The position numbers were made by a program, and so were the translations under genes. The notes below the pieces were generated by a model, which searched no databases, was not told the origin of the DNA, and saw nothing but the letters and a program-made list of their open reading frames with translations. DNA of 64,000 nt from JAFEDN01 sp963818985 (lineage in GTDB: Bacteria; Pseudomonadota; Gammaproteobacteria; Coxiellales; Coxiellaceae): NCBI GenBank assembly GCA_963818985.1, contig CAWFUJ010000007.1, forward strand, positions 1 through 64,000, in the 5' to 3' direction. Positions 38,684 to 46,674 of the stretch are shown here, in pieces (the first letter of the stretch is position 1; each line of letters begins with the position of its first letter).

Positions 38684-38746
38684 AATAAATACTCAAGTTT
38701 AATCAATAATTTTGCAAAGTAACCACAGATCAATTCAGCCATTTTT

Positions 38747-39826
38747 TTAGTCCTTACTGCTGGAAAAACGATGCACTGCGTCCACCAGCACTTTAACATG
38801 TTCAGGTGGAGTTTCTGGCAAAATACCATGGCCTAAATTAAAGACGTGTCCTGGATGGGCGCCAAAAGATTGTAGAATAACTTCCACTTCCCGTTCAATT
38901 TTTTCCGGCTCAGCCAATAATAGACAAGGATCTAAATTTCCTTGTAAGGCAACTTGATGACCAATGAGTTGGCGAGCTTCACTTATATCGGTGGTCCAAT
39001 CCAAGCCTAATGCATCACATCCACTCTGTGCCATTTTTGTTAGCCATTGACCACCGCCTTTGGTAAAAAAGATGATCGGAATCGTTTGGCCGTTGACTTG
39101 GCGTCTTAATCCAGCAGCAATTTGCCGAAGATAATCTAATGAAAAGCGCGAATAATCTCCAGCGGATAATACACCCCCCCAAGTATCAAATAACATAACG
39201 ACTTGCACTCCCGCATCAATTTGCCCATTTAAATAGGTGATAGTGGCTTCGGTCAAACGCTGTAATAGCGAATGTATTATTTCAGGTTGGCGGTAACAAA
39301 GGCTTTTAATTTTGGCAAAAATTTTGCTGCTGCCACCTTCGATCATATACGTCGCGCATGTCCACGGGCTGCCTGCAAAACCAATTAACGGAACTTGATC
39401 TTGCAAATTTTTTTTAACCAACCGGATCGCTTCGAATACAAAATTTAATTGATTGAGGATGTCGGTCGATGCCAATGCGTTTACGTCCCGCGCAGAGCAC
39501 AAAGGCTGAGGAAAATGCGGCCCATCCCCCTTAATAAATTGCACATTCATACCCATGGCTGCAGGCACCACCAGAATATCGCTAAAAATAATAGCTGCAT
39601 CTAAATCAAATCGATCTAAAGGTTGGAGAGTAGCCAGAGCGGCCAGTTCAGGCGTTCGGCAAAACTGCATAAAATCAGGGGTTTTTTCTCTTAATGCACG
39701 ATATTCGGGTAAATACCGCCCTGCTTGGCGCATAAGCCATACCGGAGTTTTATCAACCGGTTGACGTAATAATGCTTTGATCAACCGCGGGTTGTTGACA
39801 GCAGGATTAACTGGTCGGTTGCTCAT
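38747..39826 (-). CDS. hemE: Uroporphyrinogen decarboxylase
   Basis: HemE converts uroporphyrinogen III to coproporphyrinogen III in haem synthesis. The signatures are PVWLMRQAGRYLPEYR at the N-terminus and GFAGSPWTCATYMIEGG in the middle, with LFDTWGG. The length of 359 is normal. Its start codon lies 20 bases inside the end of icmB, so it is probably read through from the Dot/Icm operon. Confidence 0.97.
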   Translation of the reverse strand: MSNRPVNPAVNNPRLIKALLRQPVDKTPVWLMRQAGRYLPEYRALREKTPDFMQFCRTPELAALATLQPLDRFDLDAAIIFSDILVVPAAMGMNVQFIKGDGPHFPQPLCSARDVNALASTDILNQLNFVFEAIRLVKKNLQDQVPLIGFAGSPWTCATYMIEGGSSKIFAKIKSLCYRQPEIIHSLLQRLTEATITYLNGQIDAGVQVVMLFDTWGGVLSAGDYSRFSLDYLRQIAAGLRRQVNGQTIPIIFFTKGGGQWLTKMAQSGCDALGLDWTTDISEARQLIGHQVALQGNLDPCLLLAEPEKIEREVEVILQSFGAHPGHVFNLGHGILPETPPEHVKVLVDAVHRFSSSKD

Positions 39827-42820
39827 TGTTATAACCTTTCAGTAACTCCTCAATCAATTCCTCAATGACCCCATTACGTATATCTTCATCTACCAATCCG
39901 CCTTCTTCTTTTATTTCTGCTAAACGATCTTCAAGTACCTTGGTGATGGTGCCCGCCGGATAACGTTTTGCAAGCAATTGCCGAGCTACTCGCGGGCCAA
40001 TTCGCCGGTAAAGACGATTGCGAACATTGACATCTTCCGAAGTGGTATTTAATGCCCATAGTTCTACTGGACCTAATGTGGCAGTCAGTAATTGAGTATG
40101 AGTCCCTTGTTTAGTGGCAAATTGAGCTAAAAAAGTAGCTCCACCTTCGCGTGGACCATGCACACGATTTCGTAATGCGGTTTGCGCGGTGTCTGATAAA
40201 CCAAAAATCTTTGCGGTTTTTTGCACGGCTTGCTCTGGGCCCGCTTCCATAATAAAAATAGAGGTAGCAAATTCCACCATCACCGAATCAAAATCTTCCA
40301 GAGATTGGGAAATTAACGCGACTTGCACTTTCCATTTACGTCCTTCACGCATATCTTGAATCACTTGATCGCGCACTGCTTGCACTTTGGCAGTACGATG
40401 AAATTCATCAAAAACAATCCGCTTAGGATCTTCGCGCAATTCCAACAATTCGTGCTCGATGATAATCACGATAGGGTTCCGGCATATCTGCCACATTATC
40501 TTCGGTTAAATAATAATGTCTGCGCTAATACATAACGCGCCAACATATACATGACCGCCGGTTTGACGATTGGCCGCATCACCCCCGCTTCGCGCAACTT
40601 CATCTAAATCTAAGGCCACCACTCGGGCTTCACCTAAATCAAAACGGGTGACTTGCGAAATAATGGGATATTCACGCACCGCACTGGAAATCATTCGCGA
40701 ATACGCTTGAATTAATGACTCTCCCGTGGGCGTGATAATTTTATCTATATAAATCTGTGATCGCTGGTAAACGGCAAATAGCCGCTACATCGGCTAAAAC
40801 CGGCATTGCATGACGCTGTGCTAACATCGCTGCATGAAAAAATCCTGCGATAAATAAAGCATCGGTCACTTCCCACCAAGTGGTTTGTGGATCATGGACA
40901 AACCCAATTTCTTCTAAAACCCCATCGACATCTTCATCCACATTAGCGGCATAAACATTTGGATTTCCTTCATCTGCTAAACTTTTATAAAGTTCATCGA
41001 CCACCAAGCCCGACATATCGGCCACACCATCATACGCTTTTTCAGACCCAACCGGGGTCACTAATAATGTTAAAAAATTAACTAAAAAACTGCGTTCTTG
41101 AGGAGTGGGAAAACGACAACCCAAGTTGCAGATCAAATGGATTAATGGCGTAGTCAGTGCGCATCCGCAAGCGATGATAAGCCACTAGATGTTTAAGGTT
41201 AGGGGGCAAGGCATCTTTAATTAACGAAATTAATCCGCTACTAGACGGGCCAATATCCACGATGGCAATGCGTGGCAAACGCGTGATCCCAGGAGATAAA
41301 CAAACCGCTAAATTGATCGCATTTGATAAAACTGATTTACCTGAACCTGGTCGCGCATAAAAAAGATCAATCCAAGTGGTTTGAGACCTTGAACCTGGAT
41401 GGTATGGCCAAGGTTTACCATCTGGAGAACGAAATAAAATAGCGCCATGCGACCAAGGCGAGGCGGGGCGAAAAAGAGGTAGCATTCTTAACACATCAGA
41501 CAAAGGAGCGATCGACGGCGTGGCCACACTTTTGCTAGAAATCCCCAACATACTGGAGACCACACCTTCAAAGCTGTCACCTGAAATTTCAGAGACATCA
41601 CAAGTGCCCCAGCCTTGAATGGCGCGCGCCAACATCGAAGACCGTGAGCGTAACAAGCGCATGTCACCCTCAGGTGCCCAAGTCGAGGCAGTCACGCGTA
41701 AGCGCACGACAGCGTCATCTGCACTGAGATTAATGTAACTCAGTAATTTTAATGAATCACTAATCAAGCGATTTTGGCGAGAGGTAATCGTCAACACTGA
41801 CGCAATGGCTGACCGTATTCCAGCTGCACCTAATCCATGGCTTTCAATTAAAAAAGAAATGCGCCAAGGAATATGTGTTTGTAAAGTTCGAGAAAATAAC
41901 CGCACAAAACCTTGAACTTCTTTAGGAAATAAGTCGATAAAAACCGAAGAATAAATGCGGTCACCAATTCTTGCCGTGCGTAAATCGATATTTTCTGCAT
42001 CACGAGGCAATAGTTGACGAGCTAAAGATGGCCATAAGATATCAGAAATTTCCCCACGCGCTTCTTTATATTCTTTAATTGTTATTTTATCCCCAGGTAA
42101 ATAGGGACGCCAATGTCGATCAGTAAATTCAGGATCTGCGCTGCGGCGCATGGCATACACTGCTTCGTGCACTGGCAATACTTTGCTGATAATTCCCCAA
42201 GTATTAAAGTCGTTCTCTACCGAACGCACAAATGAATCATGACTTTCACGCAAATCGGCCACGGCAGCCAAAATATTTTGGGTTTGCAAAAATGGGGGGA
42301 TTTTATTTTTTTTAATATCTTTGATTTTATCACTTTTAGCGCGTTTAGCTTGTTCCGAAGTTAAAGATTTAATCCGAGTCCACAATACTAGATAGACTTC
42401 TTCGTGCGCACAAAACTTGCCTAGATAATTAATCCTTTCTTGAAATAAATCGTCTAAACGCAAGCCTAGGCGTTGGGCAGTGGCCTCGGCCGGAGCTAAA
42501 ATTTCAGCAATTTCGCTTTGGACTTCGTCTTTGTTATAGGAGAAAAAAACTTGTATTGTGTAGCCAGGATTGGACATGGTGGTTTGCAAAGTTTGACGAA
42601 GTCCGGCAAGAATATTTTCAAATTCATCTCTGCCAATCAGCATTTGTACGCCCTCTACTCGAAGCACACTGAGTAAAGAACCATCATTGGCTACTAAGAC
42701 AGTTCGGCTGTCGGCTGTTTGAATGTCGCAATAGGCTGTGGTGGTTTGCTTGAGCAAGGTACTTAACCACGCCCAAAAAGTATTTAAACCACGAAAAAAG
42801 TTTTTTAATAGACTAAACAT
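39807..42820 (-). pseudogene. icmB: Dot/Icm ATPase IcmB/DotO, frameshifted
   Basis: IcmB (DotO) is the VirB4-like ATPase that energises the type IVB machine on the inner membrane. The piece 42820-41078 carries the N-terminal domain and the P-loop region YARPGSGKSVLSNAI; frames then shift. Removing one G at 41120-41122 (+ CCC) restores NPFDLQLGCRFPTPQERSF. Further shifts lie near 40745, 40520 and 40450-40500. The C-terminal part includes EDPKRIVFDEFHR (Walker B) and VALISQSLEDFD. Total length, about 1000 residues, is normal and no block is missing, so sequence error is likely; if real, secretion would be lost. Follows icmJ by 69 bases. Confidence 0.9.
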
Positions 42821-42846
42821 AGGGGCCTATAATAACAGATTTTTTT

Positions 42847-42870
42847 CCCCTCTCCCATTCGGGAGAGGGG
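42847..42870. repeat. Palindromic repeat, CCCCTCTCCC family
   Basis: CCCCTCTCCC-ATTC-GGGAGAGGGG, a perfect hairpin between icmJ and icmB. Confidence 0.75.
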
Positions 42871-42889
42871 ATTAGAAAAAAAGGCCCGG

Positions 42890-43525
42890 CTAAATCTTAG
42901 ACCCGCAATCTTTTAAGGCGCTCAGCAACCATGTCTCTAATTGCACAGTAAAGCGGCTGATATCTGGTAACACTCGTATTTTTTTTGATAACTCTTTATT
43001 CACTGCGTGCTTATGCACTGGATTGACTTGTGCATCAATTAGCAGATGCCCATATAAAGACGGATTACTAAAACCTTCACCCAATTCTTGTTCAATCACT
43101 TGCGAACGGAGACGCATTCCGCGATATGTATTCTTCGCATTTATATCATCAATATTATTGCCACTGGCCATCACTGTAAATAATACATGGCATAATGCAT
43201 TTAATTCCGCTTGACCAACTTCGGGTAAATAAATTAAAGTTCCCCCACCGAAATCACTCTTCCCCACGGCTTCTAAAAAGAAACATTGAGTGCAAAAACA
43301 ACAAGCAGTCACCAAATTCTCTAAACGATTATTTCGATAATTACCATCTACATTAACCACTTCCTGAAACTGCTCAACTTGAAAATTGCAATATTGGCAA
43401 GTGTAGTGGTCACGTTTAAAAACTCGGTCGGCAAAGGCTTTAAATGCTTGGTCATTCTTACGGGTCATGAACAAGCGCCAATTACTCTCAGTGGCAGATA
43501 ATTGAATCTCCCTGGCGCTTGTCAT
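42890..43525 (-). CDS. icmJ: Dot/Icm protein IcmJ/DotN
   Basis: IcmJ (DotN) is a zinc-binding member of the DotL coupling complex, which receives effectors. The 211-residue protein begins with a beta-rich stretch and has FKRDHYTCQYCNFQ and, further on, VTACCFCTQCFF, the HNH-like zinc ligands of the family. It starts directly at the end of icmD copy 1 (junction at 43525/43526), implying one icmD1-icmJ-icmB unit. Confidence 0.95.
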   Translation of the reverse strand: MTSAREIQLSATESNWRLFMTRKNDQAFKAFADRVFKRDHYTCQYCNFQVEQFQEVVNVDGNYRNNRLENLVTACCFCTQCFFLEAVGKSDFGGGTLIYLPEVGQAELNALCHVLFTVMASGNNIDDINAKNTYRGMRLRSQVIEQELGEGFSNPSLYGHLLIDAQVNPVHKHAVNKELSKKIRVLPDISRFTVQLETWLLSALKDCGSKI

Positions 43526-43933
43526 CTATTTCCCACCAATTAATTCATGGATGTCACTACCGCCGAGTTGTGCCGGTTTTTGAGCCGCATCGCCTAAAAT
43601 CGCCACTGAGGCAGTCGGAATCAATATGGGGATTAAAGTTAATCCGCAACCGATTAATAATAAGCTGATACCTTGACTCATTTGAACTTGCTGCGGGTTC
43701 TGTTTATGTTGGTGGAATTTGAAAAATGAGGCCATTATAAAACCTATTCCTGCTATCAATGAGATATCAACTAATATTGTTGCCAGCTCTTGAACTGTTG
43801 TGTCGATAGTTTTTGAGATCGTTGTTAAGCTCACTGCGGTTGGGATGACGGCTAATGCGATAGTTGAATATCCAAACCCACAAACTATTAAAATAAAAAC
43901 AATTGTATTTAAAATTTTTCTGACCATATTCAT
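43526..43933 (-). CDS. icmD: IcmD/DotP copy 1
   Basis: IcmD (DotP) is a small inner-membrane protein of the Dot/Icm apparatus. A signal peptide (IVFILIVCGFGYSTIALA) is followed by TTISKTIDTTVQELATILVDISLIAGIGFIMASFFKFHQHKQNPQQVQMSQGISLLLIGCGLTLIPILIP, two hydrophobic segments and the invariant FKFHQHKQNP. This is the most divergent of three tandem copies and the one joined to icmJ and icmB, so it occupies the ancestral operon position. 135 residues. Confidence 0.95.
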   Translation of the reverse strand: MNMVRKILNTIVFILIVCGFGYSTIALAVIPTAVSLTTISKTIDTTVQELATILVDISLIAGIGFIMASFFKFHQHKQNPQQVQMSQGISLLLIGCGLTLIPILIPTASVAILGDAAQKPAQLGGSDIHELIGGK

Positions 43934-43985
43934 TTCCTTGGCGAATAGTTAAAGTTGATACAATATTTTATCTAGATTTAGTTTA

Positions 43986-44017
43986 ATTGTCTAGCCTAGC
44001 CTTAAGGGAAGATTAAA
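43986..44017 (-). promoter_or_regulatory. PmrA-type promoter of icmD1-icmJ-icmB
   Basis: On the minus strand TTTAAT-N5-CTTAAGG (44017-44000) is followed after 8 bases by GACAAT (43991-43986). It lies about 50 bases upstream of the icmD1 start. Confidence 0.75.
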
Positions 44018-44076
44018 TTGAACGCCAGGCTGTCCTGGGACGATGGCACTGTTTCGTAATCACTTATTATTTATGT

Positions 44077-44105
44077 AAAAAAAAAGGCCCGATTGGGCCT
44101 TTTTT
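44077..44105 (-). terminator. Terminator of icmD copy 2
   Basis: GGCCC-GATT-GGGCC flanked by A9 on one side and T6 on the other; it could end transcription in either direction. It lies 16 bases after the icmD copy 2 stop codon. Confidence 0.85.
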
Positions 44106-44120
44106 CGTGAAATGATTACT

Positions 44121-44549
44121 TTACTTACCACCAATGAGTTCTTTGATATCGGTACCACCCACTTGCGCCGGCTTACCTGCTGTGCTGCCTAATACAGCCA
44201 CTGACGCGGTTGGTATTAATATCGGTACTAAAGTCAATCCACAGCCAATCAATAATAAACTTATGCCCTGACTCATCTGCACCTGTTGAGGGTTTTGCTT
44301 ATGCTGATGGAATTTAAAAAATGACGACATAATAAAACCAATACCTGCAATTAAACAGATGTCGATCAATATGGTCGATAATTGCGTAACCGTTTTATCC
44401 ACTGATCCGGAAATCTTGGTTAAATCGATAGCAGCAGGTGGCGCTGCCAAAGCTGAGCCTGCATAAAATACCCCTACAAGGACGACCGCTAACGCGGTGG
44501 CTTTAATCGCTGCATTTAAGCGATTTTTGTGTAAATTTTCTATTAACAT
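44121..44549 (-). CDS. icmD: IcmD/DotP copy 2
   Basis: A 142-residue IcmD with its own promoter and terminator. From AAPPAAI to the C-terminal ELIGGK it differs from copy 3 by only three residues (Asp/Gly, Ile/Val, Gly/Ala), while the N-terminal signal sequence (IKATALAVVLVGVFYAGSALA after NLHKNRLNA) is quite different. The mature part holds the conserved FKFHQHKQNPQQVQMSQ. Likely an inner-membrane structural subunit like the other copies. Confidence 0.94.
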   Translation of the reverse strand: MLIENLHKNRLNAAIKATALAVVLVGVFYAGSALAAPPAAIDLTKISGSVDKTVTQLSTILIDICLIAGIGFIMSSFFKFHQHKQNPQQVQMSQGISLLLIGCGLTLVPILIPTASVAVLGSTAGKPAQVGGTDIKELIGGK

Positions 44550-44604
44550 TTTCTACCTCTGTTTGTTATTGTTTAATTCAAGCTTTTTATTAATTTAAGT
44601 ACTT

Positions 44605-44637
44605 ATTGTACACTCAAACCCTTAAGAGACTATTAAA
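44605..44637 (-). promoter_or_regulatory. PmrA-type promoter of icmD copy 2
   Basis: TTTAAT-N5-CTTAAGG (44637-44620), nine bases, then TACAAT (44610-44605) on the minus strand, about 55 bases before the start codon. Confidence 0.8.
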
Positions 44638-44684
44638 AAATCGGTTTATTTACTCTATTTTCCCCTCTCCCGGATGACGGCACC

Positions 44685-44717
44685 AAAAAAAAAGGTCCGT
44701 TTTTGGACCTTTTTTTC
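44685..44717 (-). terminator. Terminator of icmD copy 3
   Basis: GGTCC-GTTTTT-GGACC with A9 before and T8 after, 20 bases downstream of the icmD copy 3 stop. It is followed on the minus strand by a truncated half of the CCCCTCTCCC palindrome at 44662-44671. Confidence 0.85.
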
Positions 44718-44736
44718 GTGAGAAATAATGCGGTGT

Positions 44737-45165
44737 TTACTTGCCACCAATGAGTTCTTTGATATCGGTACCACCCACTTGCGCCGGCTTAGCTGCGGTG
44801 CTGCCTAATACAGCCACTGACGCGGTTGGTATTAATATCGGTACTAAAGTTAATCCACAGCCAATCAATAATAAACTTACGCCCTGACTCATCTGCACCT
44901 GTTGGGGATTTTGCTTATGCTGATGGAATTTAAAAAATGACGACATAATAAAACCAATACCTGCAATTAAACAGATGTCGATTAATATGGTCGATAATTG
45001 CGTAACCGTTTTATCCACTGATCCGGAAATCTTGGTTAAACCGATCGCAGCAGGTGGCGCTGCCAAAGCTGAGCTCACATATAAAGCCCCCGCTAATACT
45101 GCAACTATCCCAGCAACCTTTAAAAAAGGAGCGGATGATCTCATAAATTCTTTTGCCCTAAACAT
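44737..45165 (-). CDS. icmD: IcmD/DotP copy 3
   Basis: A 142-residue IcmD paralogue, almost identical to copy 2 in the mature region but with a distinct N-terminus (MFRAKEFMRSSAPFLKVAGIVAVLAGALYVSSALA). It has its own PmrA-type promoter and terminator, so it can be expressed without the rest of the operon. Having three copies next to each other is unusual; Legionella has one. Confidence 0.94.
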   Translation of the reverse strand: MFRAKEFMRSSAPFLKVAGIVAVLAGALYVSSALAAPPAAIGLTKISGSVDKTVTQLSTILIDICLIAGIGFIMSSFFKFHQHKQNPQQVQMSQGVSLLLIGCGLTLVPILIPTASVAVLGSTAAKPAQVGGTDIKELIGGK

Positions 45166-45211
45166 CTTCTACCTCGATACGTTATTTACATCAAATTATC
45201 TATTAAAATTT

Positions 45212-45244
45212 ATTATACTGATCAATCCTTAAGGGGACATTAAA
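45212..45244 (-). promoter_or_regulatory. PmrA-type promoter of icmD copy 3
   Basis: TTTAAT-N5-CTTAAGG (45244-45227), nine bases, TATAAT (45217-45212) on the minus strand. It begins 9 bases after the icmC stop codon. Confidence 0.82.
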
Positions 45245-45252
45245 AAGAACGG

Positions 45253-45846
45253 TTAAATTGCAAAATCAAATCCTAAAATACTTTGGATTAATTTCATCGT
45301 GCCGACCACATGCACACACATAATCCCAGCCAAAATATGCACTAAAGCTTTGCCAACTGTCGGCTGGCCACTATGGCTACCGCTTTTGGCAGCTATGACA
45401 AAACCGCGCATGAACGCATAAATGCCTATGATGCGCACCAACATCAGCACCGGCTGCATATATTGGCCCCATCCTGAATTGGTGTTTCCTGGAGCCAGAT
45501 CGGTTACGCCGCCACTGCCCCAAAATGAAACTAAGAGGGTGCTAATCATCACGGGAGAGAACAGCATAGCCACTCCAGCAATAATGGTCATCATGGGCCC
45601 GCTGATACTCATTTGGGAAGACATCATGGTCCGCATTTCTCCGTAACGTTTTAGTTGGAACATACCGCCAATAAATAAACCCAAACCAATCAATATGCTT
45701 AAAGTCTGCATGATTTGGGCAATGACTCCAAGGTTTGCCATCAAAACATCAGGCACATTGCCGATATCATTGGCTAAAGCAGGGAAGCTTAAGGCGCTAA
45801 GCACCAGCGCTACGCTTAGGGCTTGAAATTGAATTTTAGCTTTCAT
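45253..45846 (-). CDS. icmC: Dot/Icm protein IcmC/DotE
   Basis: IcmC (DotE) is an inner-membrane component of the type IVB system. The 197-residue protein has a signal sequence (ending FPALA), then hydrophobic segments such as TLSILIGLGLFIGGMFQLKRYGEMRT and MMTIIAGVAMLFSPVMISTLLVSFWGSGG, and a C-terminal KALVHILAGIMCVHVVGTMKLIQSILGF typical of IcmC and related to the IcmD family. It is the last gene of the icmK-E-G-C unit. Confidence 0.93.
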   Translation of the reverse strand: MKAKIQFQALSVALVLSALSFPALANDIGNVPDVLMANLGVIAQIMQTLSILIGLGLFIGGMFQLKRYGEMRTMMSSQMSISGPMMTIIAGVAMLFSPVMISTLLVSFWGSGGVTDLAPGNTNSGWGQYMQPVLMLVRIIGIYAFMRGFVIAAKSGSHSGQPTVGKALVHILAGIMCVHVVGTMKLIQSILGFDFAI

Positions 45847-45880
45847 GCTGAACCTCGTTTTTTTGCATTATGACCTTAAA

Positions 45881-46648
45881 TTAGAAGCGAATATTTTTCC
45901 CGCTGGTGGTAATGACAATACCTTCATCCGCGTTAATACTCTGGACAGTGCCGTATTGCGGCACATGATCGCCGACAGCCACTGACTGTGATTGACCATC
46001 AGATGCGACAATCCAAGCTCGTCCCGGAACGACCGCTCGCAATTGGAAAGTGATCACTGGCTCGGCAGGCTTCGCGACCGGAGCAGCATGCACTTTTACC
46101 TTTGGCTGAGATAAAGTTTTCACTTCATCGGTTAATTTTTGCATTTGACTGACCAATACCATCAAACTTTGGTTCAATTGTTGTTGGCTGAGCCGTGATT
46201 GGCTAAGGCTAGAATCTAATTGCTGCACTTGCCTTTGCAATTGACGGACCATCACGGTGTTATTGATGCTATCTTGTTTTAAACCGGTGAGTTGATCGGC
46301 CATTTGTGGATCAATCACCGGTTGAGCTGACGCTACTGGCTGAGTCACTGCCTGGACCACCGGCGGTGCAGATGCAGCTGGCGCTTCAGGTTTATGCATC
46401 ATGCGCACCACCCCAAAAACCAGCGCTATAGCAGCCACGGCACCCGTAATGATAATAATCCGTTTATGATTATCCCATATTGCCCGAAGACCACTGCTGG
46501 CTGCTGGCTGCGGTTGCTCTATCAGTTCTTCTGCCGCTATTGGAGTTTCTTCCTCGATGGCTGGCATTTCCAGCTGTAAATCATCATCAACATATTCATC
46601 GTTAGGAAATTGATATTCTTCATCGTGGAATTTGTTTTTATCTGTCAT
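45881..46648 (-). CDS. icmG: Dot/Icm protein IcmG/DotF
   Basis: DotF is a bitopic inner-membrane protein of the Dot/Icm core-associated complex. A cytoplasmic acidic N-terminus (about 1-60) is followed by one membrane helix (IIIITGAVAAIALVFGVV, about 68-86), a coiled-coil segment (QLQRQVQQLDSSLSQSRLSQQQLNQSL), and a C-terminal periplasmic domain with VVPGRAWIVASDGQSQSVAVGD. The length of 255 is usual. Placed between icmE and icmC as in Legionella. Confidence 0.93.
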   Translation of the reverse strand: MTDKNKFHDEEYQFPNDEYVDDDLQLEMPAIEEETPIAAEELIEQPQPAASSGLRAIWDNHKRIIIITGAVAAIALVFGVVRMMHKPEAPAASAPPVVQAVTQPVASAQPVIDPQMADQLTGLKQDSINNTVMVRQLQRQVQQLDSSLSQSRLSQQQLNQSLMVLVSQMQKLTDEVKTLSQPKVKVHAAPVAKPAEPVITFQLRAVVPGRAWIVASDGQSQSVAVGDHVPQYGTVQSINADEGIVITTSGKNIRF

Positions 46649-46674
46649 GGCATTTACCCTCTATTATATTTAAA

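Noticed and set aside
38569..38829. 86-codon open frame between hemE and the oxidoreductase
   Set aside because: It translates the palindromic repeat and the antisense or other frame of the hemE end; there is no conserved sequence.
44077..44105. Possible riboswitch or attenuator before icmD copy 1
   Set aside because: It is a short perfect hairpin with A and T tracts only, lying before, not after, the icmD1 promoter; a plain terminator of copy 2 explains it.
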